A stretch of DNA of 33,149 nucleotides from Lachnospiraceae bacterium UBA1766 (GCA_002314715.1 DCGY01000037.1:18293-51441); one strand, 5' to 3'; shown: positions 1 to 7,013, counted from the stretch's first letter. The notes: generated from the sequence alone by a model not told the origin. Translations and numbers: made by a program.

Positions 1-287
1 TTGGCGGTGGAAACAATCAGATGCCCGATATGAGTAACTTCTCAGGCGGAGAAAGACCTTCCAGAGATAAAAACAGCCAGAAGAGCACTACTCTGACGTT
101 AAACGGAGTAACCTATGCACTTTCTGATGAGACAGAAATAACACAGATTCCTGTAGGAACTGTGGTTACTACAAAGCTTGGGACAAAAACTACATTTTCC
201 AGAATTTCCGCAGGAGATTATCTTGCAGTTGTAACAGAAGAGATTGACGGTGTGAAAACAATCATTGCAATCTATATTGTCGGATAG
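1..287 (+). CDS. C-terminal end of an unidentified surface or secreted protein (5' truncated)
   Basis: The reading frame is open from the left edge (codons start at base 3) and stops at 285-287, so the true start lies outside the window. An internal ATG at 21 has no ribosome binding site and should not be taken as the start. The visible part begins with a Gly/Asn-rich linker (GGNNQMPDMSNFSGGE) followed by about 65 residues of alternating polar and hydrophobic beta-like sequence (TLTLNGVTYALSDETEI onward). Both the linker and this segment resemble the C-terminal part of the lipoprotein encoded on the other strand at 1047-1802. The ABC ATPase starts 14 bp after the stop, so the two are probably co-transcribed and this may be the extracytoplasmic partner of that transporter. 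The function is not recognised. Confidence 0.7.
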   Translation, partial: GGGNNQMPDMSNFSGGERPSRDKNSQKSTTLTLNGVTYALSDETEITQIPVGTVVTTKLGTKTTFSRISAGDYLAVVTEEIDGVKTIIAIYIVG

Positions 288-301
288 GAGAAATGTTAAG
301 C

Positions 302-967
302 ATGATTACAATCAAAAATGTCAACAAAGGATATATGCTTGGAGAGGAAAAACTCCCGATTTTAAAGGATGTCTGCTTTCGAGTAGAAAAGGGCGAGTAT
401 GTAGCGATCCTGGGCCCTTCCGGCTCCGGTAAAACAACTCTGATGAATATCATTGGCTGTATGGATATTATGGACAGCGGAGAGTATTATCTGGACGGTA
501 TGGCAATTCACGAAACAGCGGAAGAAGATTTGACGGATGTTCGTAATCAGAAAATCGGCTTTATTTTCCAGAACTATCAGCTGATACCTACCTATAACGT
601 GCTTCAGAATATTGAAATGCCCCTTTTGATGAGAGGAATGGATCATAAAACTGCGGAAGCACAGTGCATGGAAACCATACGTCTTCTGGGTCTGGACCAT
701 CGAATTCATCATAAGCCGAACGAATTGTCCGGTGGTCAGAAGCAGAGAGTATCCATTGCAAGGGCATTGGTTGGAAAACCGGCCATCCTCCTTGCGGATG
801 AGCCGACAGGTGCATTGGATCAAAGCAGTGGTAAAGAAGTACTGAAGCTTTTCCAAAGCCTGAATGAAATGGGAAATACAATTGTAATGATTACCCATGA
901 CCTTGGAGTAGCACAATCGGCAAAGAGAATTGTACGTATCGTAGATGGTCAGTTATATGAAGAATAG
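302..967 (+). CDS. ABC transporter ATP-binding protein, LolD/MacB-like
   Basis: This is a cytoplasmic nucleotide-binding subunit of 221 residues, the usual length for the MacB/LolD/YknY exporter class. Walker A is GPSGSGKT at 38-45, the Q-loop is Q90, the signature LSGGQ is at 142-146, and Walker B (LLADEP) has D166/E167, followed by the ITHD switch histidine. I chose ATG 302 because the AGGAG at 286-290 lies 11 nt upstream; an ATG at 293 would leave only 2 nt. No permease follows, so the membrane subunit must lie upstream or elsewhere. The family usually drives efflux of peptides, drugs or lipoproteins together with a periplasmic or extracellular adaptor; the substrate here is unknown. A strong terminator follows. 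Confidence 0.9.
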   Translation: MITIKNVNKGYMLGEEKLPILKDVCFRVEKGEYVAILGPSGSGKTTLMNIIGCMDIMDSGEYYLDGMAIHETAEEDLTDVRNQKIGFIFQNYQLIPTYNVLQNIEMPLLMRGMDHKTAEAQCMETIRLLGLDHRIHHKPNELSGGQKQRVSIARALVGKPAILLADEPTGALDQSSGKEVLKLFQSLNEMGNTIVMITHDLGVAQSAKRIVRIVDGQLYEE

Positions 968-972
968 ATGTC

Positions 973-1006
973 AAAAGAGCTCTCCCGAAACCGGGAGAGC
1001 TCTTTT
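973..1006. terminator. Bidirectional intrinsic terminator
   Basis: A perfect 15-bp stem (973-987 with 992-1006) closes a 4-nt loop. The arms begin with AAAA and end with TTTT, so either strand gives a stem followed by a U-tract. It lies between the convergent ABC ATPase (ends 967) and the lipoprotein gene (ends 1047) and probably serves both. Confidence 0.9.
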
Positions 1007-1046
1007 GGTGTATAGAATATTTATTGGGAGATGAAAAAAGCTATTT

Positions 1047-1802
1047 TTAGTTGGTTGAGGAATTCCTATCGGAACGGTTCTGGCTATTTGCTACGGTAAT
1101 GTTAGTGATGATATTATCTTCTGCGGTAAACTGTACAAAAGAATTTTCGCCTAGGTCGGACAGGGAAATCGCAGTTCCGTCCTGATTCTTGATGACAGTT
1201 TGCTCGGTAACGGTATAGGTTATGCTTTCCCCGGATATACGATCATTTCCCGGTTTCTGGGAAGGAACCTCGGTGCCATCAGGAACCTGCCCCTGGAAAT
1301 TGGAAGCGTCGAAATTATCGGGAACCTGACCGTTGAATCCATCGGGAACCTGACCCTGGAAATAGGAAGCGTCGAAATTATCGGGAACCTGGCCGTTGAA
1401 TCCATCGGGAACCTGACCCTGGAAATTGGAAGCATCAAATCCATCGGGCTGATTGTTTCCGCCGGGTCTGTTGCCGGAAGAAAAGCCCGAAAAACCCTGC
1501 ATTGCAGAAATGGTAATGGTATTATTGTCCGTGTCGATAGATTGGATGGTGCCCATGGAAATTTGGGAACCGTTTTCTGTATTGGGCACATTTGAGGATG
1601 ACTGTGAATTTGCACCTGCATTTTCGCCTTTTGATGTTGTGGTAGCAGATGACGAATTGGAAGAATTGTTTACGCCGGCGCTGTTGGAAGCTTCTGTCAC
1701 GTTTGTGTTTTGCGAAGAAGCATTGGAACCGCATCCGGTTAAACCGATTCCTGCAGAAATTGTCATACAAGCTAACAATACATATAAATATTTTCGTTTC
1801 AT
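1047..1802 (-). CDS. Repeat-containing lipoprotein
   Basis: The 251-residue product starts with a lipoprotein signal peptide (lipobox LTGC, lipidated Cys about residue 24). A long Ser/Asn/Thr-rich low-complexity spacer follows, then tandem 21-residue repeats with core DASNFQGQVPDGFNGQVPD, and a C-terminal segment beginning SITYTVTEQTVIKNQDG. That segment resembles the end of the truncated gene at 1-287, as does the GGNNQPD linker. The architecture suggests a cell-surface protein standing off the membrane on a flexible stalk. An AGGAGA ribosome binding site precedes the ATG at 1802. The gene converges on the transporter genes, and the shared domain suggests a related role, but no enzyme motif is visible and the function is unknown. 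Confidence 0.8.
   Translation of the reverse strand: MKRKYLYVLLACMTISAGIGLTGCGSNASSQNTNVTEASNSAGVNNSSNSSSATTTSKGENAGANSQSSSNVPNTENGSQISMGTIQSIDTDNNTITISAMQGFSGFSSGNRPGGNNQPDGFDASNFQGQVPDGFNGQVPDNFDASYFQGQVPDGFNGQVPDNFDASNFQGQVPDGTEVPSQKPGNDRISGESITYTVTEQTVIKNQDGTAISLSDLGENSFVQFTAEDNIITNITVANSQNRSDRNSSTN
1277..1448. repeat. 63-bp in-frame tandem repeat
   Basis: The unit starting CCCTGGAAAT recurs at 1291, 1354 and 1417, exactly 63 bp apart. This gives two full units plus partial copies at both ends. The period is a multiple of three and encodes the 21-residue repeat of the lipoprotein on the minus strand. Such repeats can change copy number by slippage without breaking the frame. Confidence 0.85.
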
Positions 1803-1942
1803 AATATTCTCCTAGTCTTTTGGTTTGTATAGAAAATAGTTTAGAGATAAAATATGTTGAAATGTTGTAGGAAGTGTGAAAATTGTGTGTCTTGTTTGAC
1901 ATCCGGAAAAGAGCTTTTGCAATTTCTCGATTGAAAAAACGG

Positions 1943-1971
1943 TTGTAAAAGCGTGCAAATTCCTATAGTAT
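1943..1971 (+). promoter_or_regulatory. Possible promoter for the Cys-rich protein
   Basis: TTGTAA (1943-1948) and TAGTAT (1966-1971) are 17 nt apart, about 28 bp before the gene start. Match quality is modest, and other pairings in this AT-rich stretch are possible. Confidence 0.35.
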
Positions 1972-1998
1972 GACAGTATATGCAATGGAGGAAAGACC

Positions 1999-2244
1999 AT
2001 GAATAATTCTTATCGTTTTTACGAAAATAAAGAGTGCAAATATTATCCCTGCCATCAGGGAATCGAGGAAATGAACTGTATGTTTTGCTATTGTCCGTTA
2101 TATCGAATGAAAAATTGCCCGGGAACCTATGAACTGATTCATAAAGAGGATGGTAGGATAATCAAAAGCTGCATGAACTGTACTTTCCCGCATATTCCGG
2201 AGAATTATGATAAAATCAATGCGATTTTGGCGGCGAACCCATAA
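1999..2244 (+). CDS. Small 8-cysteine metal-binding protein (Cys_rich_small-like)
   Basis: This 81-residue protein has eight cysteines, at about 13, 18, 27, 30, 32, 40, 58 and 61. The arrangement (CKYYPC, CMFCYC, CMNC) is typical of Zn or Fe-S binding. The pattern fits the cysteine-rich small domain family, which from memory occurs alone, fused to, or near corrinoid biosynthesis proteins such as CobD in some anaerobes. A strong GGAGGAAAG ribosome binding site lies just before ATG 1999. The gene is monocistronic, about 4.8 kb upstream of the cobalamin operon and outside its riboswitch control. A corrinoid role is inferred from family and neighbourhood only; the metal and partner are unknown. 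Confidence 0.75.
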   Translation: MNNSYRFYENKECKYYPCHQGIEEMNCMFCYCPLYRMKNCPGTYELIHKEDGRIIKSCMNCTFPHIPENYDKINAILAANP

Positions 2245-2288
2245 ATTTCTAATACAAATATAATAGATATATAATATAGGTGAAAAAC

Positions 2289-2317
2289 TGGACGATAAAA
2301 GGGATTTATGTTATACT
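2289..2317 (+). promoter_or_regulatory. Promoter of the small gene at 2370
   Basis: TGGACG (2289-2294) and TATACT (2312-2317) are separated by 17 nt. The promoter falls inside an in-frame upstream extension from 2280, which argues that translation really starts at 2370. Confidence 0.55.
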
Positions 2318-2369
2318 AAAACAACAGAAATCCGAATTGGAAAGCTTTTACGAGTGGAGGAAAAGAGTT

Positions 2370-2642
2370 ATGATGTACGAAAGAAAAAACTACTTAAAAA
2401 GAGCATTTTATCATTTGATGAAATTACAGATGAAGAGAAATAAATACCTTCAGTTTGACGGTTATAAGCAGGATAATTACGAGCTTGCGGAAATGTTTGC
2501 CAGAGGAGAGGCTTTTGAAACCGACATTATCTTTGTAAAAGACGGTGAGCTGTTTGTTTGCGAAGAATTCTTTAAATTAAACGGCAAAGAGCAGAGCGCG
2601 ATGATTGATTATATGTCCCAATTTCTTGAGGATGCAGAGTAA
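2370..2642 (+). CDS. Small protein of unknown function
   Basis: The 90-residue product starts MMYERKNYLKRAFYHLMK. A GTGGAGG ribosome binding site ends 9 nt before ATG 2370. A longer version starting at 2280 would contain the promoter and has no ribosome binding site. The N-terminal third is very basic and amphipathic, the C-terminal two thirds are acidic (ends FLEDAE), and there is no signal peptide or transmembrane segment, so it should be cytoplasmic. It is a single transcription unit with its own promoter and terminator. I do not recognise the family. Confidence 0.7.
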   Translation: MMYERKNYLKRAFYHLMKLQMKRNKYLQFDGYKQDNYELAEMFARGEAFETDIIFVKDGELFVCEEFFKLNGKEQSAMIDYMSQFLEDAE

Positions 2643-2659
2643 CGAAAGCGAAATAATGG

Positions 2660-2698
2660 AAGCCTTTTGACTTGCGTGGGTCAGAAGGCTTTTGTTTT
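2660..2698 (+). terminator. Intrinsic terminator
   Basis: A 12-bp stem (2660-2671 with 2680-2691, one G-U pair) with an 8-nt loop is followed by TTTGTTTT. It ends the small gene at 2370-2642. A TTG at 2672 that could extend the next frame lies in the loop, which supports the later start at 2720. Confidence 0.8.
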
Positions 2699-2719
2699 GG
2701 AAAGGATTCTAATTTCTAC

Positions 2720-3646
2720 ATGATTGATATCAAAACAGTCACTTGTGAATATTACAGCGATGAATTTACTGAAATTTTGGAACGTTTTTTGATGCAGTAC
2801 AAGAATGATCGATCCCGGACGGAAGTGGGAAGAGCGGTCCGTAACCTCTGCAAATACTTTCAAAAGGATTTTTTGGAGATTACGGCAGAGGATATCCAGA
2901 CATATTTTGATGATATTGCGGGTAAGGTGACCGCTAACACCTATTTTACCAGAAAAAGCTGGTTTCACAGACTGGCGCAGTATGTTGAGATGGGTTATCC
3001 CTCCTTGGGGTATCGGGATTCTTATTATTTGGTGAATACGGAGGCGGTGAGCCAAAAGATTCGCTCAGAAAGAATACCTACCATGGAGGTGATTGATCGG
3101 GTGTTGGAGGCGAGCAAGGAAAATCCTATGTATTATTTGATTTTTTCCCTGGCCTTTCGATGTGCGCTACAGGCAACTCAGATTGTCAGTCTGCAAAGAA
3201 AAAATATTCGTATCGAGGAGGAGAGGGCGTATTTCCATTTCCCCAAGACCCTGTATGCGCAAGAAAAGCTTCTGGTGATGCCGCAGGATATTCGGGTACT
3301 GATGCTGGAATATATGGAAAATATGCCGGAGTATTCGGACGGATATTTATTTCATAATAAGCATGGGAATCCTTTGACGATTCGAAATTTGGATTCGGCT
3401 GTTGCAAAATACAGAAAAATGTCCGGAACAGAGCTTTATTTTACGATGAATGACCTTCGCAGCCGTTCGATTTTGGAAATGATCCAGGCCTCTGACAAAA
3501 CCCCGGAAAATCTCGGCAAGATAGCAGCATATGCAAATCTTCATTCCCTGCGATTGTCTAGTTATGTGAATGCGACCAGCATAGTCAATGATTGCCCGGC
3601 AGATCTGGTGAATATCCGTATCAATCCGCTGGGGGAAGATAATTGA
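2720..3646 (+). CDS. Tyrosine-recombinase-like protein with degenerate catalytic site
   Basis: The 308-residue protein has the XerC/D layout: an N-terminal SAM-like core-binding region (about 15-105) and a C-terminal integrase-type domain (about 120-290). Measured against the XerD pattern, the first catalytic Arg is Gln (Q151 in LQATQIVSL), the His of HxxR is Asn (N244) while R247 is kept, and the second His is Asn (N273, nine residues before Y282). Y282 sits where the nucleophile is expected. With several essential residues lost it probably cannot catalyse strand exchange normally and may be a DNA-binding derivative. No flanking att repeats or other mobile genes are visible. ATG 2720 is preferred over TTG 2672, which lies in a terminator loop. 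Its 3' end overlaps the convergent AraC gene by 26 bp. Confidence 0.75.
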   Translation: MIDIKTVTCEYYSDEFTEILERFLMQYKNDRSRTEVGRAVRNLCKYFQKDFLEITAEDIQTYFDDIAGKVTANTYFTRKSWFHRLAQYVEMGYPSLGYRDSYYLVNTEAVSQKIRSERIPTMEVIDRVLEASKENPMYYLIFSLAFRCALQATQIVSLQRKNIRIEEERAYFHFPKTLYAQEKLLVMPQDIRVLMLEYMENMPEYSDGYLFHNKHGNPLTIRNLDSAVAKYRKMSGTELYFTMNDLRSRSILEMIQASDKTPENLGKIAAYANLHSLRLSSYVNATSIVNDCPADLVNIRINPLGEDN

Positions 3647-4457
3647 TCTGATTGCGGTACTCTTTTGGAGAAAGACCGGTATTTTTCTTGAAAACCCGAA
3701 GAAAATTGGAATAATCTCCGAAGCCGCACTGAAAGGCAATATCGGTCAGAGAACTATCTGTAGACATAAGCTCTTTGGCTCGGATGATGCGCTTGTACAG
3801 GATATATTCATATATCCCTTTGTTTACATATTCCCGAAATTTATGGGCGAGAGAAGAGGCGGAAATATGGAATTGTCGGCTGATGGATTCCACACTGATA
3901 TCCTGACTGAAATGGTCATTGATGTAGTGCAATATTTCCAAAATAGAATTGTCGGAGGTGCTTTGCGGAACGGGATGATCCTTGGCCTGAAGAGCCTCTG
4001 ACATAATTTGGAGGATGCTCAGGATATGAGAGAAGATTTCCAACCGGTGCGCCTTTTCAATCAGACAATCTTGACTGTATCGGTCAATTACTATCAACTT
4101 TTCTTTTATTTGCTTTGCGGTTTCTTCGCTTAAATCGCAGAGAATCTTTTGCTTTTCATAAGCTTTATCGATGGTCTTTATCAGATCAACCATTCCAAAA
4201 CCGCATCTTTGCAGCATTTCCGGTGTGATATATAAGTAACAACGTTCGTAATCCACCAAATCACGGTCACAAATTAGTCCATGCATATGGAGAGGAGGAA
4301 TAACGAGAAGCTGATTTGGCTTTAATTCATAGATTACATCGTCGACACAATATAATCTGGCTCCCTCCAGATGAACATATATTTCATAATAATCATGGGC
4401 ATGAAGTCCCTGAGACCACATGCGGGGAGATTTTTCGTAGTGGGCCATATAATCCAT
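3621..4457 (-). CDS. AraC-family transcriptional regulator
   Basis: This 278-residue protein has an N-terminal cupin-like ligand pocket (HAHDYYEIYVHLEG onward, about 18-65) and a C-terminal double helix-turn-helix of about 100 residues (ISVESISRQFHISASSLAHKF through LTDIAFQCGFGDYSNFLRVFKK). That is the standard sugar-responsive AraC architecture. The start at 4457 is fixed by an AGGAGG at 4467-4472 with 9 nt spacing; an extension to 4529 would run through the promoter. It is divergent from the isomerase and oxidoreductase genes, which it most likely activates in response to a sugar or sugar derivative. Candidate binding sites lie in the shared intergenic region. Confidence 0.9.
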   Translation of the reverse strand: MDYMAHYEKSPRMWSQGLHAHDYYEIYVHLEGARLYCVDDVIYELKPNQLLVIPPLHMHGLICDRDLVDYERCYLYITPEMLQRCGFGMVDLIKTIDKAYEKQKILCDLSEETAKQIKEKLIVIDRYSQDCLIEKAHRLEIFSHILSILQIMSEALQAKDHPVPQSTSDNSILEILHYINDHFSQDISVESISRQFHISASSLAHKFREYVNKGIYEYILYKRIIRAKELMSTDSSLTDIAFQCGFGDYSNFLRVFKKNTGLSPKEYRNQINYLPPAD

Positions 4458-4487
4458 GTATACTTTCCTCCTTTGGATTTTGTTTTT

Positions 4488-4516
4488 ATCATATTGCAGA
4501 AAATGCATACTTTCAA
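4488..4516 (-). promoter_or_regulatory. Promoter of the AraC-type regulator
   Basis: On the minus strand, TTGAAA (4516-4511) and TATGAT (4493-4488) are separated by exactly 17 nt, about 30 bp upstream of the start codon. Confidence 0.7.
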
Positions 4517-4530
4517 GCATATTTTGCATA
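4496..4530. promoter_or_regulatory. Candidate AraC-type direct-repeat operator
   Basis: Two 14-bp direct repeats, GCAGAAAATGCATA (4496-4509) and GCATATTTTGCATA (4517-4530), agree at 10 of 14 positions. Their starts are 21 bp apart, two helical turns. Direct repeats spaced this way are typical of AraC-family dimers. They overlap the regulator's own promoter and abut the expected -35 of the divergent catabolic genes. Confidence 0.5.
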
Positions 4531-4549
4531 GAAACAGGTTAATTTCTTG

Positions 4550-4555
4550 GATACA
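4550..4555 (+). promoter_or_regulatory. Weak -10-like element for the isomerase operon
   Basis: GATACA at 4550-4555 is the best -10 candidate upstream of ATG 4585. No good -35 stands at the right distance; that position (about 4527-4532) is covered by the second operator repeat. This fits activator-dependent transcription. Confidence 0.3.
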
Positions 4556-4584
4556 CTGAAGAAAAACAGCAAAGGAGCTTACAA

Positions 4585-5442
4585 ATGGCAAACTTTATTC
4601 TTTCTGCATTTGCAGATGAAGCATCATCCGTTTTGGATGAACAAATTGAGGTACTGAAGTCAGAGAACATTTCTATGATTGAGCTTAGAGGCGTGGATGG
4701 AAGCAACTGTGCTGACCTGACTGTGGAACAGGCAAAACAGATTGAAGAGAAGCTTACCGCCAATCATATTTCTCTTTCCGCATTGGGCTCTCCCTATGGA
4801 AAAATCGGCATTACGGACGATTTTAAGGAGCATATGGAGAAATTCAAGAAATCCCTGGAGGTTTGCAAAATCCTTCATTGCGATAAAATTCGCATGTTCA
4901 GCTTTTATCTTCCCAAGGATGCCAATCCTTCGGATTATAAGGAAGAGGTATTCAGACGGCTGGAGGCCATGCTTACAGAGGCGGAAAAAGCAGGCATAAA
5001 GTTGTGCCATGAAAATGAAAAGGGTATTTATGGAGATACCGACGAGCGTTGTATGGAGCTTTACGAGCATTTCCGAGGAAGACTGGGTATTATCTTTGAC
5101 CCGGCGAACTATATTCAGTGTGGTGTGGATCCCAAGGAGGCTTACAAGCTTCAGAAGGGGACGATTACTTATTTCCATATGAAGGATGCAAAAAAGGCAG
5201 ATGGAAGTGTGGTTCGTGTGGGAAACGGTGATGGTGCCGTACCGGAGATTTTAAAGGATTTAAGCGATGAGACAAAGGAAGATGTGATTCTTACCATTGA
5301 ACCTCATTTGCATATTTTCAACGGATTGCAGGGGCTTCAGGGTGAGGCACTAAAAAATGAGGAGAGTTTCCCGGACTCTAAGACTGCTTTCCACGAGGCA
5401 TGCGTTGCTGTGAAAAATACAATTAAGGGACTGGAGGGTTAA
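4585..5442 (+). CDS. Sugar phosphate isomerase/epimerase-like TIM-barrel protein
   Basis: This is a 285-residue cytoplasmic protein of the xylose isomerase-like AP-endonuclease-2 fold (the IolE/IolH and tagatose epimerase superfamily). The expected metal ligands are visible as E143 (CHENEKG), D172 (FDPANY), H198 (YFHMKDA) and E239 (LTIEPHL). Family members interconvert keto-sugars or process inositol-type intermediates using Mn or Co; the exact substrate cannot be read from the sequence. An AAAGGAG lies upstream of ATG 4585. The next gene, an oxidoreductase, starts 4 bp after the stop, so the two probably act in the same short catabolic route under the divergent AraC regulator. Confidence 0.85.
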   Translation: MANFILSAFADEASSVLDEQIEVLKSENISMIELRGVDGSNCADLTVEQAKQIEEKLTANHISLSALGSPYGKIGITDDFKEHMEKFKKSLEVCKILHCDKIRMFSFYLPKDANPSDYKEEVFRRLEAMLTEAEKAGIKLCHENEKGIYGDTDERCMELYEHFRGRLGIIFDPANYIQCGVDPKEAYKLQKGTITYFHMKDAKKADGSVVRVGNGDGAVPEILKDLSDETKEDVILTIEPHLHIFNGLQGLQGEALKNEESFPDSKTAFHEACVAVKNTIKGLEG

Positions 5443-5446
5443 GAAA

Positions 5447-6625
5447 ATGTTGAAGCTTGGTATTGTAGGTGTAGGCGGTATCGCCGGTATGCATATTGAT
5501 AATATTCTCACCGGTAAGTGTCCTGAAATCGAAATCGTGGCCCTTGCGGACAGACGTGAGATTCGTAGAGAGTGGTGCAAGGAAAAGGTCCCCACAGCGA
5601 AGATTTTTACAGAGGGAAGCGACTTGATTCAGAGTGGTCTTTGTGAGGCGGTTTTGATTTCCGTTCCCCATTATCAGCACCCGGAGCTTACCATTCTGGC
5701 TCTCCGGAATAACCTGCATGTAATGTGCGAAAAACCTGCCGGTGTCTATACCCTTCAGGTTCGGGACATGATTGCGGAGGCTGACAAGCACCCGGAACTT
5801 ACCTTTGGTATGATGTTTAACCAGAGAACCAATTGTACCTATCGTAAAATTAAAGAAATGATATCGTCGGGTGAATTGGGCGATTTGAAGCGAGTGAACT
5901 GGATTGTAACGGACTGGTATCGCACCCAGTATTATTACGATTCCGGGGATTGGAGAGCTACCTGGGCAGGAGAAGGCGGTGGAGTGTTGTTGAATCAGGA
6001 CCCTCACCAGCTGGACCTTTTGCAGTGGATGTTTGGCATGCCTGTAAAGATGCATGTGTTCTGCCATGAAGCGAAATGGCATGATATTGAGGTGGAAGAT
6101 GATGTAACTGCATATATGGAATTTGAAAACGGTGCAACCGGTGTATTTGTAACTTCTACCGGAGATGCGCCCGGCACCAATCGCTTGGAAGTAACCGGAA
6201 CCAGGGGAAAACTGGTTTGCGAACAGGGAACCATTACCTTCAAGCGCCTGGAGAGCGATGAAAGAGAATGGTGCAAAACCGCACAGATTGGCTATGCAAC
6301 ACCAAATATCACGGAAGAAATCATTGAAACGGATGGCATGAATGAACAGCACGTAGGTGTATTGAATGCCTTTGTTAAGCATATTTGCGAGAATACGCCT
6401 CTTGTAGCCGACGGAAGAGAGGGGATTAACGGATTGATGATTTCCAATGCGATGTACTTATCGTCCTGGACCGGAGAAACCGTATCCCTGCCCATTGATG
6501 AGCAAAAATTCTTAGAGCTCCTAAACAAAAAGAGAGCTACATCTAAGCACAAGGAGGATAAAGGGATTACCATGAGTACCCAGGGAAGCTTCGGCAGCAC
6601 TTCTCAGTGGACCGGTAAAAAATAA
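5447..6625 (+). CDS. Gfo/Idh/MocA-family NAD(P)-dependent oxidoreductase
   Basis: The 392-residue protein has an N-terminal Rossmann fold (GVGGIAGMH at 8-16), the family EKP motif (K96 in CEKPAGV) and the C-terminal substrate-site motif GGVLLNQDPHQLDLLQW (178-194, with H187 and D190). Members oxidise or reduce sugars, inositols and their derivatives. It follows the isomerase by 4 bp with a GGAGGG ribosome binding site, so the pair is an operon. The last 17 residues (from M376, MSTQGSFGSTSQWTGKK) form a low-complexity tail beyond the usual domain end, preceded by an AAGGAGG-like sequence in the DNA. The substrate is unknown. Confidence 0.9.
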   Translation: MLKLGIVGVGGIAGMHIDNILTGKCPEIEIVALADRREIRREWCKEKVPTAKIFTEGSDLIQSGLCEAVLISVPHYQHPELTILALRNNLHVMCEKPAGVYTLQVRDMIAEADKHPELTFGMMFNQRTNCTYRKIKEMISSGELGDLKRVNWIVTDWYRTQYYYDSGDWRATWAGEGGGVLLNQDPHQLDLLQWMFGMPVKMHVFCHEAKWHDIEVEDDVTAYMEFENGATGVFVTSTGDAPGTNRLEVTGTRGKLVCEQGTITFKRLESDEREWCKTAQIGYATPNITEEIIETDGMNEQHVGVLNAFVKHICENTPLVADGREGINGLMISNAMYLSSWTGETVSLPIDEQKFLELLNKKRATSKHKEDKGITMSTQGSFGSTSQWTGKK

Positions 6626-6676
6626 ACCGGAAATTGCGTGCTTGTAGGGAAAATCAATACAGAATCCGGTTCTTTT
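6625..6676 (+). terminator. Possible weak terminator of the isomerase-oxidoreductase operon
   Basis: A 7-bp stem AACCGGA/TCCGGTT (6625-6631 with 6665-6671) is followed by CTTTTAC. The loop is long and the U-tract short, so efficiency is doubtful. Confidence 0.3.
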
Positions 6677-6686
6677 ACAAAAAATA

Positions 6687-6715
6687 GTGACATTTTTGGG
6701 GAATTGGAGTATAAT
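6687..6715 (+). promoter_or_regulatory. Promoter of the cobalamin operon
   Basis: GTGACA (6687-6692) and a perfect TATAAT (6710-6715) are 17 nt apart. This is a near-consensus housekeeping promoter just upstream of the riboswitch. The transcript should start near 6722, giving a leader of about 385 nt. Confidence 0.8.
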
Positions 6716-6761
6716 ACCCCCGAATAAATAATTGCTTGAGAAAAGTAATTCATATATTAGC

Positions 6762-6950
6762 GAAAGGTGCCTTTGACTATGATGTTTCATAGGGCCAAAG
6801 GGTAAAAGGGAAACAGGTGTGAATCCTGTACGATCTCGTCACTGTGTAGTGGAGTCTGCTATTCGTATTTATGTCACTGGGAAAACCTGGGAAGGCAATG
6901 GCAGGCGATGAAGCGAAGCCAGGAAACCTGCCTTTATGTCTAGGTGCACA
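6762..6950 (+). ncRNA. Cobalamin (adenosylcobalamin-class) riboswitch aptamer
   Basis: The conserved elements occur in order: an AGGTGCC start (6765-6771), the core AAAGGGAAACAGGTG with GAATCCTG, GTCACTG, CACTGGG with AACCTGGGAAGGC, and the B12 box AGCCAGGAAACCTGCC at 6917-6932. Only the cobalamin riboswitch family has this set. It lies between a strong promoter and the first corrinoid gene. High corrinoid levels are expected to favour the downstream terminators and shut off the whole operon. Confidence 0.95.
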
Positions 6951-6982
6951 TGATTACGAGGGCTTAATCGTACCGTATTGAA

Positions 6983-7008
6983 GAAAGGGGCAAATACCCT
7001 TTTCTTTT
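6983..7008 (+). terminator. First candidate terminator of the riboswitch expression platform
   Basis: An 8-bp stem with one G-U pair (6983-6990 with 6997-7004) and a 6-nt loop is followed by TTTT (7005-7008). It is shorter than the next hairpin and could be an auxiliary stop. Confidence 0.5.
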
Positions 7009-7013
7009 CGTGT

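Noticed and set aside
1277..1448. Possible CRISPR array because of regular repeats
   Set aside because: The 63-bp units are head-to-tail with no unique spacers and are in frame within a lipoprotein gene.
1200..1621. Open frames on both strands with 21-residue repeated peptides
   Set aside because: They are alternative readings of the 63-bp repeat. Only the minus-strand frame at 1047-1802 has a signal peptide, lipobox and ribosome binding site.
2280..2369. N-terminal extension of the small protein
   Set aside because: It contains the promoter and lacks a ribosome binding site; GTGGAGG before 2370 marks the start.
2720..3646. Integrase as evidence of a mobile element
   Set aside because: No att-like direct repeats, excisionase, replication or transfer genes are nearby, and the catalytic residues are eroded.
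5423..6382. Long open frame (319 codons) on the minus strand
   Set aside because: It lies fully antisense to the well-supported Gfo/Idh/MocA gene, has no ribosome binding site and translates to an implausible Cys/His/Phe-rich product. It is a coding shadow.
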